Source: Desulfuromusa sp. (GTDB lineage Bacteria; Desulfobacterota; Desulfuromonadia; Desulfuromonadales; Geopsychrobacteraceae). From it: a stretch of DNA of 7,163 nucleotides. The position numbers were made by a program, and so were the translations under genes. Position 1 is the first letter of the stretch; each line of letters opens with the position of its first letter. The notes beneath the pieces were generated by a model. The model searched no databases. It saw only the letters and a program-made list of their open reading frames with translations, and was not told the DNA's origin. Where the stretch lies: the NCBI GenBank assembly GCA_030590745.1, contig JAUVCS010000039.1, positions 1-7,163 of the forward strand, written 5' to 3'. This document shows, piece by piece, positions 1 to 7,125 of this stretch.

Positions 1-936
1 CTAGAAGCGCCCGGTATCCGGCCAGATTGCCTTCCAGACAAACCAATATACGATCATCTGTTTGACACTATTCCCTTGCGCATCTGTGACTGACAAACTA
101 TCGGTGGATATATCGAAACTCAGGGTCAGTTCTCTTCCGGCAAAATGATCTTTGCTTATCCCCGCCTTCTTCAGTTGCTCGAGCGGATAAGCCCGTGCCT
201 GCCCGTCGATGACGATCCCGACCACCAGTTCCTTCTCTTTTTCATTTGGCCCAAGTTTGAAAAATGATCGGAATCCGCTCTGTTGTTTATAGTAGTCAAG
301 ATATGGATCTGAGTCGTAATTACGACTATAGCCGGTATCGAACGACAACACTTGGGTTTCGGGATATGCTTCCCGCCACTTTTTCCAACTGGTCAGGGTT
401 GACGGCAGCACCTCAAGTTTAGTGCCGGTCAGCGGCCCGGCAACTGCCTCACCCTTGATTTGTGACCAGAGAGACTCACTCCCCTTATCATACATCAATA
501 CATTGCTGCGATAGAGCAACCCGGAAACACCGAAGAAACGCTCTTTATCCTCAATTTGCCGAGAGTACACGACCCCCGCATAAGCTAGCGGTCACCAACT
601 TACCAGAACCGGCAAGTCACGGAAATAATCATTGACCAATTCGTGCCAGGAAAGGATTCGCGTTGGGTAGGCTTTGGGAATACCATTGAGAAAAACACCC
701 AGAACCTGCTCATCATCACGCAGCATATCGGCCTGAGCGGCGGGGAGAAACTTTGGAGCAGTTAACGCTGGAATGCCATCACGTGGTGGTCCACCTGACA
801 TGATCTCATCCTCAGAGATCGACTTCCTGCTGAAATCCCAAGGGGCAGATGAGGCAAATAACGGGAAGAAAATAATCATCAGTGCCAATAAAAGGGCATT
901 GATTCGTGAACTACGTTTAGTTTTCATTAAACACAT
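1..936 (-). CDS. DUF3179-family secreted protein, probable selenoprotein with in-frame UGA (Sec115)
   Basis: Reading from ATG 936 to the TAG at 3-1 gives 312 codons (311 aa) in one frame, interrupted only by TGA at 594-592 (codon 115). Both sides match DUF3179 (PF11376, function unknown). Before the TGA: RDGIPALTAPKF (52-63), KAYP (88-91) and the HELVND motif (98-103). After it: GVSGLLY (136-142), ESLWSQ (154-159), DTGYSRNYDSDPY (200-212) and a C-terminal YWFVWKAIWPDT segment. The family normally has a strictly placed Cys in (Y/W)CPL; here the order is W-UGA-P-L-A-Y-A-G-V-V-Y, so UGA replaces that Cys. Residues 1-31 form a signal peptide (basic MKTKRSSR, a hydrophobic stretch, then ASSA before PWDF), so the protein is exported. 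It follows cardiolipin synthase by 60 bases and is probably cotranscribed. Sec readthrough is an inference. The alternative is a recent nonsense mutation or sequencing error, with separate calls at 592-936 and 1-570. Confidence is high for the family and moderate to high for Sec. Confidence 0.82.
559..591 (-). promoter_or_regulatory. Candidate bacterial SECIS stem-loop just downstream of the UGA
   Basis: Read on the minus strand, the bases after the UGA can fold as follows. The upper stem is UAUGC (582-578) with GUGUA (570-566), five pairs of which two are G-U. The 7-base apical loop is GGGGGUC (577-571). Below this is a CU bulge (584-583), then AG with CU (586-585/565-564) and CCG with CGG (591-589/561-559). 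The loop begins 14 bases after the UGA, starts with G and contains GGU, as in bacterial SECIS elements bound by SelB. E. coli fdhF has a similar spacing of about 17 bases. The wobble pairs make it weak by eye, and a competing CCGC/GCGG hairpin exists. No folding program was run. Confidence 0.45.
592..594 (-). other. In-frame UGA codon, predicted selenocysteine (Sec115)
   Basis: This TGA sits between TGG (Trp114) and CCG (Pro116) and is in frame with 196 further codons that keep DUF3179 homology to the natural TAG end. A single-base change from TGC or TGT would give the family Cys. The position is the family's most characteristic Cys, the usual pattern for Sec/Cys exchange in bacterial selenoproteins. 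Confidence 0.75.
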
Positions 937-941
937 AGTAA

Positions 942-948
942 CCCACCT
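942..948 (-). promoter_or_regulatory. Ribosome binding site that sets the DUF3179 start
   Basis: The minus strand reads AGGTGGG followed by five bases (ttact) and the ATG at 936-934. This favours MCLMKTKRSS as the N-terminus over an upstream GTG at 960, which would add eight residues ahead of the signal peptide, or the inner ATG at 927, which lacks a Shine-Dalgarno sequence. Confidence 0.6.
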
Positions 949-996
949 GCCTGGTCTCACGCTATATCAGCAACACTGTATTAATGACGACTTCAC

Positions 997-2415
997 CTAC
1001 AGATATGGGGTAAATAATTTGCAGAACGAATCCCGCAACCGCAACGGCAGTGAACGTTTATCCATCTCCTCAAGGGTGATCTCACGGGCTTGCTCACGAG
1101 AGTGGTCAAAGTGAGAAATCAGTTCAGCAACTGTTTCAGCATCAAAAACCTCAACATTAAATTCAAAGTTTAAACGTAAGCTGCGCGGGTCCACATTGGC
1201 TGATCCAATCAGGGCATACTCATCATCAATCAACAACAGCTTGCTGTGAACAAAGGGTGGAGGTTGAAAATAGATGTGGGTCTGTTGTTCCAGTAATTCA
1301 AAGAGCAAAGCATTAGAGGCCCAGGCGACGAATGGGAGATTGTTTTTTTCGGGGAGGAGGATTTCAACCCGGACTCCACGGAGGGCGGCAGTGTTGATAG
1401 CTGCAAGTTGCGCACGGTTTGGAATAAAATAGGGGGTCATAATCCGCACCCGTGATTTTGCACTGGCCAAAGCACCGATCAGAATCCAGTGGAGATTTTC
1501 GTGAGCCTCATTAGGCCCGGCACTGATCCCACGGCAGCAGGCTTTCCCAGCTATTTCTGGAGCTTTCCAAACGTAAGACTCGCGTTTTTCCCCTGCTACA
1601 AAATGCCAATCTTCCATAAAAGCATCACGCAACTGCCCACAGATTGGTCCTTCAAGTCGAAAATGAATGTCAATGATCCGCTGCGGATTGTTTTCGTCCA
1701 CAACCATATGTCGATCACGAATATTCATCCCTCCGGTAAAACTGCATTGATTGTCGACCACCAATATTTTTCGGTGGTTGCGTAAATTAAAGTAGAAACT
1801 CCCCAGCAGGGTGAAGGGGAGAAACACCGCAGCAGCAACCTTGGTCCCACGAAACCTTTGCCGAACCTTTTTTAGAGAATACAGCTCGCCAAAAGCATCA
1901 ACCAACACTCTGACATCGACCCCCCGCTCTGCTGCTGCAATTAACTCATCGGCAAACTGCTGTCCGATCTGATCTCCTTTGAATATGTAGCTGGATAAAA
2001 AAATTGATTCTTTTGCCGTGCTGATAGCTTTCAGCATAGCGGGATAGGCCTGCTCACCATTGTAGAGGGGGGTGATTTTGTTCCCGTAGATCAGCGGACG
2101 CCGAGTCACAGCATTAGAGAGGGTAATCAAAGCCCGGCTGGTACTGCTGGCAGGAAAATGTTCAATATCTTTTGGCCGAGGGGGCTGATCAACATGCAGC
2201 CAGTGCATCCCCTGCCCCTGCTTTTGAATCTCTCTGGATCTGGTGCGAATTCGATTCACACCTAATAACCAATAGAGGATTGCCCCAATGCCGGGGATTG
2301 CCAAGCAGGTGATGATCCAGCCAGAGGCGGCCCGCGGATCACGTTTACTCAACAATGCATGCCCTGCAGTCCAAAACGAGAATATCCAGAGGGCAGCCAG
2401 CAGCAGGGTCAGCAT
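997..2415 (-). CDS. cls: Cardiolipin synthase (phospholipase D superfamily)
   Basis: This 472-aa membrane enzyme joins two phosphatidylglycerol molecules to make cardiolipin and glycerol, or uses a related phosphatidyl transfer. Two hydrophobic N-terminal segments (about 1-20 and 32-52, the PLDc_N region) anchor it in the inner membrane. Two HxKxxxxD catalytic motifs follow. HKD1 is at H214-K216-D221 (HRKILVVD, then the TGGMNI stretch). HKD2 is at H390-K392-D397 (HSKLLLID, then IGSANVD). Size, order and spacing match bacterial ClsA (about 480 aa, HKD His residues near 224 and 404 in E. coli). The start is supported by AGGAG six bases before the ATG. The gene lies 30 bases after the zinc-ribbon gene and 60 bases before the DUF3179 gene, so cotranscription is likely. 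The choice between ClsA and other Cls types is an inference from the N-terminal membrane segments and length. Confidence 0.95.
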   Translation of the reverse strand: MLTLLLAALWIFSFWTAGHALLSKRDPRAASGWIITCLAIPGIGAILYWLLGVNRIRTRSREIQKQGQGMHWLHVDQPPRPKDIEHFPASSTSRALITLSNAVTRRPLIYGNKITPLYNGEQAYPAMLKAISTAKESIFLSSYIFKGDQIGQQFADELIAAAERGVDVRVLVDAFGELYSLKKVRQRFRGTKVAAAVFLPFTLLGSFYFNLRNHRKILVVDNQCSFTGGMNIRDRHMVVDENNPQRIIDIHFRLEGPICGQLRDAFMEDWHFVAGEKRESYVWKAPEIAGKACCRGISAGPNEAHENLHWILIGALASAKSRVRIMTPYFIPNRAQLAAINTAALRGVRVEILLPEKNNLPFVAWASNALLFELLEQQTHIYFQPPPFVHSKLLLIDDEYALIGSANVDPRSLRLNFEFNVEVFDAETVAELISHFDHSREQAREITLEEMDKRSLPLRLRDSFCKLFTPYL

Positions 2416-2445
2416 GGTATCTCCTGAGGGCTTAAGGTATTTAGT

Positions 2446-2778
2446 CTAACGTAATGATGTTCCGCAGCGAGGACAGGTCAGTACGGTATTTGTTGAAACT
2501 TTTTCTCCACAGGTTGGACAGTTAAACCAATGATGACAAAAACGACATTGCTGTTCGGAGAGTCCCTGCTTCTTTTTGCATTTAGGGCAACGGCGATACA
2601 TTTTCCGACCGCTAAGATAATCCTCAAAAAACAGACCACAACGGGGACATTCTGTAGCTCCCGGTTTAACCGTAGATCCACAGCCAGGAATCGGACATTT
2701 AAAAACAGCTTTACAGTTGCTGCACCAATATTCCCCCTTAAGGGGCGCCTCGCATTTTTGACATCGCTTAATGGCCAT
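2446..2778 (-). CDS. Small protein of four zinc-ribbon modules
   Basis: This 110-aa cytoplasmic-looking protein, with no signal or membrane segment, has 16 Cys in eight knuckles forming four putative zinc sites. The sites are C6/C9 with C19/C22, C28/C33 with C44/C47, C64/C67 with C78/C81, and C87/C90 with C102/C105. A linker at 48-63 separates the two halves, so it looks like two double zinc ribbons (DZR-like) in tandem. The second site is unusual in opening with CPIPGC (four residues between Cys) where the other knuckles have two. The ends of modules 2 and 4 share a CPRCG sequence. The start is supported by GGAG upstream of ATG 2778, and a good promoter precedes it. The function is unknown. 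Zinc ribbons of this kind serve nucleic-acid or protein binding, but nothing in the sequence decides which. It is probably expressed with cls. Confidence 0.85.
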   Translation of the reverse strand: MAIKRCQKCEAPLKGEYWCSNCKAVFKCPIPGCGSTVKPGATECPRCGLFFEDYLSGRKMYRRCPKCKKKQGLSEQQCRFCHHWFNCPTCGEKVSTNTVLTCPRCGTSLR

Positions 2779-2830
2779 TATTTGCTCCAGAATCTGAATT
2801 GGTCTTTCACCTCTCCAACTGCTGGTTTAT

Positions 2831-2859
2831 ATCATAGTCGACAAAAGCTGGATTGCCAA
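2831..2859 (-). promoter_or_regulatory. Sigma70-like promoter ahead of the zinc-ribbon/cls/DUF3179 genes
   Basis: On the minus strand a -35 box TTGGCA (2859-2854, five of six to consensus) is followed by exactly 17 bases and a -10 box TATGAT (2836-2831, five of six). Transcription would start near 2824, about 45 bases before the zinc-ribbon ATG. It lies in the 106-base gap after the PilZ gene, in which no terminator is evident, so it is probably an internal promoter. Confidence 0.6.
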
Positions 2860-2884
2860 GGGAAAGACTGATCAAGAAGAGTTT

Positions 2885-3256
2885 CTAATCGATAGAACCT
2901 TGCTCCAGCCAAAGGCTGAGATCCCCCTCTGCCGGTTCGGTATCCCCAGAGTTCAATTCAAGCAAGCGGCGTAGATGGTCGATACTTTCTGAATCTTCCG
3001 CAGTAAAGATAAAGCCGTAAAAGTTTCCACGCTGGTGAATCAATTCGCCGCCAAGCTTCAATCGGAGAGAAGTCTCAGGGAGATAAATATTCAAAGGGAC
3101 CTCCCTTCCAAGGGGAAGAGGAAGTTCTTGATCGGATTTGAATAAGGCTCCCTGGAGAGCCAAATCAACCAGATCACAGCGATAAACAGTGTCATCAATA
3201 GTGATATCTACTTCCGTAAGAAAGTTAATTCTCCGGTAGTTACGTTGCTCGGTCAT
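2885..3256 (-). CDS. PilZ-domain protein (predicted c-di-GMP binding)
   Basis: This 123-aa single-domain protein has the N-terminal RxxxR motif (R5-N-Y-R-R9) and then the second c-di-GMP motif as D31-L-A33-L-Q-G36, matching [D/N]xSxxG with Ala in place of Ser. The following beta-rich stretch (LPLGREVPLNIYLP, LRLKLGGELIHQ, FYGFIFTA) is the usual PilZ barrel, including the F/Y-G-F-x-F strand. There is no signal peptide or membrane helix, so it is likely a cytoplasmic c-di-GMP receptor. Its target is not shown by the sequence. The acidic C-terminal tail (residues 102-123) is outside the core domain. AAGGAG seven bases before the ATG supports the start. It is the first gene of the leftward cluster. 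The S-to-A change is tolerated in some family members, but binding is an inference. Confidence 0.88.
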   Translation of the reverse strand: MTEQRNYRRINFLTEVDITIDDTVYRCDLVDLALQGALFKSDQELPLPLGREVPLNIYLPETSLRLKLGGELIHQRGNFYGFIFTAEDSESIDHLRRLLELNSGDTEPAEGDLSLWLEQGSID

Positions 3257-3335
3257 GGCAAAGCTCCTTTTATCTGCCTTGCATACAGCTAACCCGATTA
3301 TCCTACGAATTATTATTGTAACAGGAAATCAAACC

Positions 3336-3353
3336 TTTGCAGATCTCTGCAAA
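3336..3353. repeat. Perfect 8-bp inverted repeat, possible operator
   Basis: TTTGCAGA-TC-TCTGCAAA is a perfect dyad with a 2-base centre, lying 80 bases upstream of the PilZ ATG in the divergent region. It has no T-run on either side in the right orientation for a rho-independent terminator, so a protein-binding site fits better. The binding protein is unknown. Confidence 0.4.
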
Positions 3354-3365
3354 AAACCTTTTCTA

Positions 3366-3397
3366 GCAGCCGGTCAGTCTATCAATGAGCTGGCTGC
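3366..3397. repeat. Stem-loop in the divergent intergenic region
   Basis: GCAGCCGG (3366-3373) pairs with CTGGCTGC (3390-3397), eight pairs with one G-T, around a 16-base loop. No T-run follows on the plus strand. Its left arm overlaps CCGGTCAG (3370-3377), a direct copy of half of the palindrome at 3442-3453. Its role is unknown. Confidence 0.3.
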
Positions 3398-3441
3398 CAG
3401 AGAAACATTTATTTTGCTTTTGTAATTGTCACTTGCGATTG

Positions 3442-3453
3442 CTGACCGGTCAG
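3442..3453. promoter_or_regulatory. Perfect 12-bp palindrome, candidate operator upstream of prc
   Basis: CTGACCGGTCAG is a perfect palindrome 62 bases before the prc ATG. A half copy, CCGGTCAG, lies at 3370-3377. It falls inside the 17-base spacer of a weak possible promoter (TTGCGA at 3433-3438, TTACAT at 3456-3461), where a bound repressor could block RNA polymerase. The GACCGGTC core resembles dyads bound by some TetR-type regulators. The promoter boxes are poor, so only the palindrome is firm. Confidence 0.4.
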
Positions 3454-3514
3454 GGTTACATTGCCTTAAGAATTTCAAAGCTGTGTTGTTATCAAATCTA
3501 ATGGGGATCCTTTT

Positions 3515-5602
3515 ATGTTTTTTCCGGTAAAATATGCCAATAAAGTTATTTTAGTTCTACTGTTCACATTATTGCCAATCAGTTCCTGGGGCAAAGAGGT
3601 TGAACCGTTTAATACCAACCGGGCTCGGTTACTTGGACACATGCTACAACAGCAACTCAGTGGCAAACATTACAGCCAGAAACCGACCGATGATCTCCTT
3701 TCCAGCGCAGCATTCGACCTCTACCTGAAGCAGCTCGATTTTCAAAAACGCTTCCTTCTCCGGGAAGATGTGACCAAATTAGAATTATTCCGTAATCAAG
3801 TTGATGATGCCATCCGCCGTGGACGATTGGAATTACCGCTCCTGGGGCAGGATCTTTTGAATTACCGGATTACCCAGATCCAGGCGATCATCACCGAACT
3901 TTTCCAGGAGAAAATTGACCCGACTGTGGTTGAGAGTATTGAAACTGATCCTGAAAAATTAGATTATGCAACCAATTTTACGGAGCAGCGCGAGCGCTGG
4001 AGAAAAATCATCAAAGGACAGATCTTTGCCCGTTACATCAGCCTGCGAGAGGATGACATTGGTCTGGATGACGATGGTAAATTATTACCTGTTGATGAAG
4101 ACACAGATATCGAATTGCTGTTTCAGGCCAACGAAAAAGTGGCCAAAACCGATCATAATCTACTGAAACGGATGCTCGAAGAAACATCTCAGGACCATTA
4201 TGACCGTTATCTGAATGCAATCGCTCGCGCTTATGATCCACATACCGGGTACTTGCCTCCGACATCGAAGGAGGATTTTGATATTCAGATGAGCGGTTCT
4301 CTGGAGGGAATCGGCGCAACACTGCGCGAAGATGATGGTTATATCAAGGTGGTACGGGTTATTCCCGGAAGTGCCGCTGCACGACAGGGACAACTGGCAG
4401 CAGATGATATTATTCTTAAAGTTGCGGAGGGAAATGATGACCCTGTAGATATTACAGATACCCGGATTCGTGATGCTGTTTCCCTGATCCGGGGGAAAAA
4501 GGGGACCGAAGTTCGTTTGACGGTAAAAAAAGCCGATGGCAGCCGGCTGGTCATTCCAATTGTCCGTGACGTTGTTGAGATCAAAGAAACATTTGTCAAA
4601 GGGACAACCATAACTGATGATAAAAGTGGTCAAACTTTCGGTTATATCAAAATCCCTTCCTTTTATCGTGATTACAGTGGAAAAACAGATCGCAACTGCA
4701 CCGATGATTTACGCCAGGAGCTGAAGAAACTAAATAAAGAGAAAATTTCCGGATTAATTCTTGATCTCCGCAATAATGGGGGTGGCTCTCTATCAGATGC
4801 GGTCAGTACAACGGGTCTGTTTCTAAAAACCGGCCCGGTTGTGCAAATTCGTAACGGTGCGGGGAAAATCCAAGTGATGAGTGATACTGACTCTTCGGTA
4901 GAATATACAGGACCGATGATTGTACTGGTCAACCGTTTCAGTGCCTCAGCTTCGGAAATTCTTGCCGGGGCTCTTCAGGATTATGGCCGGGCCTTGATTG
5001 TCGGTGATGAGCATACCCATGGTAAAGGGACGGTACAGGCACTGCTGGATCTTGATCGTTTTGTTAACCTGCGAGGAATGGAACAGTACATGCCTCTTGG
5101 TGCGATAAAAGTCACAATTCAAAAGTTTTATCGGATCAGTGGCGAATCGACCCAGGAAGAAGGGGTGATTCCCGATATTGAATTGCCCTCCCATCTGGCA
5201 GGATTAAAGAGCGGGGAAAAATATTTGGATAATGCCTTGCCGTGGGACCATATTGCTTCAGCAACCTATCAACACTGGGAATCTGCACCTGAAAATATTT
5301 CAGAGCTGCAACAACACAGTGAAGCTCGGATCAAAGAAAATAAAGATTTTCAGGAAATCATTGCTGATGCTGACAATGCCCAGAAGAGACGGGAAGAGAC
5401 TCAACAGTCCCTGCTACTGAAAGACATTCTGGCTGAACGCGATCAATTGCATGATGAAAGAGAGAGAATGACTCCCCATGGTTCAATGACGGCAGGCGAT
5501 GATAAAGAGAAAACAAAAACTCTGGATGAAGAAATTGCTGATGACTCCTATGTAAAAGAGGGAGTTATTTTGTTACAAGAGTTGATAGGTTTTTCCAACT
5601 AG
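3515..5602 (+). CDS. prc: Tail-specific (carboxy-terminal processing) protease, S41 family
   Basis: This 695-aa periplasmic serine protease trims or degrades proteins from their C-terminus. Length and layout match E. coli Prc/Tsp (682 aa), not the shorter CtpA forms. In order: a signal peptide (about 1-26, hydrophobic VILVLLFTLLPISSWG), a helical N-terminal region (30-235), a PDZ domain (about 255-340, with SLEGIGATL as the carboxylate-binding stretch), the S41 core (about 355-560) and a charged helical C-terminal region (570-695). The predicted nucleophile is S478 in FSASASE (475-481) and the general base is K504 in HGKGTVQ. The Ser-Lys distance is 26, against 25 in E. coli, owing to one extra residue in the GDEHTHGKG loop. 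LDLRNNGGG (416-424) is also typical. The Shine-Dalgarno sequence is weak (GGGGA, seven bases before the ATG), but the signal peptide supports this start. Substrates cannot be told from the sequence; family substrates include cell-wall hydrolases, penicillin-binding proteins and tagged proteins. Confidence 0.95.
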   Translation: MFFPVKYANKVILVLLFTLLPISSWGKEVEPFNTNRARLLGHMLQQQLSGKHYSQKPTDDLLSSAAFDLYLKQLDFQKRFLLREDVTKLELFRNQVDDAIRRGRLELPLLGQDLLNYRITQIQAIITELFQEKIDPTVVESIETDPEKLDYATNFTEQRERWRKIIKGQIFARYISLREDDIGLDDDGKLLPVDEDTDIELLFQANEKVAKTDHNLLKRMLEETSQDHYDRYLNAIARAYDPHTGYLPPTSKEDFDIQMSGSLEGIGATLREDDGYIKVVRVIPGSAAARQGQLAADDIILKVAEGNDDPVDITDTRIRDAVSLIRGKKGTEVRLTVKKADGSRLVIPIVRDVVEIKETFVKGTTITDDKSGQTFGYIKIPSFYRDYSGKTDRNCTDDLRQELKKLNKEKISGLILDLRNNGGGSLSDAVSTTGLFLKTGPVVQIRNGAGKIQVMSDTDSSVEYTGPMIVLVNRFSASASEILAGALQDYGRALIVGDEHTHGKGTVQALLDLDRFVNLRGMEQYMPLGAIKVTIQKFYRISGESTQEEGVIPDIELPSHLAGLKSGEKYLDNALPWDHIASATYQHWESAPENISELQQHSEARIKENKDFQEIIADADNAQKRREETQQSLLLKDILAERDQLHDERERMTPHGSMTAGDDKEKTKTLDEEIADDSYVKEGVILLQELIGFSN

Positions 5603-5627
5603 GATTTGGTTATCTCGCGCAGCTTAA

Positions 5628-5648
5628 CTCAGTGCCCACAAAACTGAG
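5628..5648 (+). repeat. Small hairpin in the prc-argH gap
   Basis: CTCAGT (5628-5633) and ACTGAG (5643-5648) form a perfect six-pair stem around a 9-base loop, 28 bases before the argH ATG. It has no following T-run, so it is not a standard terminator. It could be an RNA processing site or chance. Confidence 0.25.
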
Positions 5649-5675
5649 GGAACATCAATCTTCAAGGAGAAGTAA

Positions 5676-7046
5676 ATGAGCAAGAAACTCTGGGGTGGTC
5701 GCTTCACTCAACCAACCGACAAATTTGTTGAGGAATTTACCGCTTCGATTGAATTTGACCAGCGCCTTTACCATTATGATATCCAAGGATCCAGAGCCTA
5801 CGCTGAAATGCTCGGTCGCCAAGGGATTATTACCGTCGTTGAAGCTAACCAGATCATGGCCGGCTTGAATGAAATTTTGCAGGATATCGAAGCAGGCAAG
5901 TTCGAGTTTTCAGTTGCACTTGAAGATGTTCACATGAATATCGAAGCACGGTTGATCGAAAAGATTGGCAGCGTTGGTGGCAAGCTGCATACCGGACGCA
6001 GTCGCAACGATCAGGTTGCGGTTGATATTCGTCTTTATCTGCGCGATGAGATCGATACGATTCTTGACTATCTCAAAAAGCTGGAAAGCTCGCTGATTCA
6101 GCAAGCTGAGGAGAATCTTGATGTTATTATGCCCGGCTTCACCCATCTGCAGACCGCCCAACCATTACTCTACAGCCACCATATGCTCGCTTACCGCGAA
6201 ATGATTGCTCGTGATCACAGCAGGCTGGTCGACCTGCGGACCAGGTTCAATATTATGCCACTTGGTGCGGGGGCTCTGGCCGGAACCACTTTTCCCATCG
6301 ACCGTGAGTGGCTCGCCAAACAACTGGGCTTTGATGATGTCACCAGAAACAGTATAGACAGTGTTTCTGACCGCGATTTTGCGATTGAGTTCTGCAGTTT
6401 TGCCAGCATCTTGATGATGCACCTGTCACGGCTGGCGGAAGAACTGATCCTCTGGTCAACTGCAGATTTTGACTTTATCGAGCTATCCGATTCTTTCTGT
6501 ACCGGCAGTTCGATGATGCCACAGAAAAAAAATCCCGATGTCCCGGAACTGGTACGAGGAAAAACCGGGCGAGTTTACGGCAACCTGATCTCATTGTTAA
6601 CATTGATGAAATCATTGCCGCTGGCCTACAACAAAGATATGCAGGAAGATAAGGAGCCCCTTTTTGACACCATTGATACGGTGAAAGGAAGTTTGAAAAT
6701 TTTTGCTGATATGATCGTGGAAATGAAACTCAAAAGTGACAATATGCGGATTGCGGCAGCGCGCGGGTTCTCCACCGCGACAGATGTTGCCGATTACTGC
6801 GTTCGCAAAGGGCTCCCTTTTCGTCAAGCACATGAAGTGGTTGGCAAAACAGTCCGTTATTGTGTCGAAACAGGTAAGGATATCCCCGAATTGAGTTTGG
6901 CTGAATTTCGGGAATTTTCCCCACTGATCGATGCTGATATTTATGATTTTGTCACCCTTGAAGCTTCCATCAATGCTCGAAAAGCAACCGGCGGGACGGC
7001 ACGTGAATCGGTTGAGCGGGAGCTGGCCCGATTGAAATCTGCTTAG
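5676..7046 (+). CDS. argH: Argininosuccinate lyase
   Basis: This 456-aa cytoplasmic homotetrameric enzyme of the fumarase/aspartase superfamily splits argininosuccinate into arginine and fumarate, the last step of arginine synthesis. The diagnostic N-terminus KLWGGRF (4-10) is present. So are the substrate-binding stretches LEDVHMNIE (82-90) and HTGRSRNDQ (105-113), the THLQTAQP segment with catalytic His157, and the superfamily signature [12 protein letters not shown] (277-288) whose flexible loop carries the catalytic Ser. The C-terminal domain has [10 protein letters not shown], and the protein ends at the usual length of about 460 residues. AAGGAG with an eight-base spacing to the ATG supports the start. 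It lies 73 bases after prc on the same strand, either read through from prc or from its own weak promoter. No other arg gene is seen in the window. Confidence 0.97.
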   Translation: MSKKLWGGRFTQPTDKFVEEFTASIEFDQRLYHYDIQGSRAYAEMLGRQGIITVVEANQIMAGLNEILQDIEAGKFEFSVALEDVHMNIEARLIEKIGSVGGKLHTGRSRNDQVAVDIRLYLRDEIDTILDYLKKLESSLIQQAEENLDVIMPGFTHLQTAQPLLYSHHMLAYREMIARDHSRLVDLRTRFNIMPLGAGALAGTTFPIDREWLAKQLGFDDVTRNSIDSVSDRDFAIEFCSFASILMMHLSRLAEELILWSTADFDFIELSDSFCTGSSMMPQKKNPDVPELVRGKTGRVYGNLISLLTLMKSLPLAYNKDMQEDKEPLFDTIDTVKGSLKIFADMIVEMKLKSDNMRIAAARGFSTATDVADYCVRKGLPFRQAHEVVGKTVRYCVETGKDIPELSLAEFREFSPLIDADIYDFVTLEASINARKATGGTARESVERELARLKSA

Positions 7047-7093
7047 ATTTTGACGATAATTATTCTCTCTGCCCCTTTTATCCATTTTTGTAG

Positions 7094-7125
7094 AACATTA
7101 CATTATAACAATGTTTGTTTTGTTT
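7094..7125 (+). terminator. Weak AT-rich terminator-like hairpin after argH
   Basis: AACATT (7094-7099) pairs with AATGTT (7110-7115) around a 10-base loop, followed by a T-rich tail (TGTTTTGTTTG). The stem is short and AT-rich, so termination here is only a possibility. The rest of 7047-7163 shows no gene or clear signal. Confidence 0.3.

Noticed and set aside
576..591. CCGC/GCGG hairpin right after the UGA as the SECIS
   Set aside because: It is a GC-rich four-pair stem, but its loop starts only four bases from the UGA and begins with U, which does not fit bacterial SECIS geometry. It is noted as a competing fold.
568..960. Reading the DUF3179 gene as frameshifted or as two separate genes
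   Set aside because: The two open segments are in the same frame and meet at one TGA with family sequence directly on both sides, so there is no frameshift. The downstream piece has no sensible start: its first possible start is a GTG that is a conserved Val inside the domain.
773..1114. Plus-strand open frame of 113 codons
   Set aside because: It lies opposite the DUF3179 N-terminus and the cls C-terminus, and its translation resembles no protein family.
3301..3335. Promoter for the PilZ gene on the minus strand (TACAAT and GATAAT boxes)
   Set aside because: The -10-like boxes are plausible in this AT-rich stretch, but no acceptable -35 lies 16-18 bases upstream of either, so no promoter was called.
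4160..4633. Minus-strand open frame of 157 codons inside prc
   Set aside because: It is fully antisense to the conserved PDZ and S41 region of prc; its low-complexity translation has no recognisable domain.
5628..5648. Rho-independent terminator between prc and argH
   Set aside because: The six-pair stem is followed by GGAACATC with no T-run, so it does not have terminator form.
6612..7085. Minus-strand open frame of 157 codons over the 3' end of argH
   Set aside because: It is antisense to well-conserved argH sequence with no recognisable domain. It is a shadow of the real gene.
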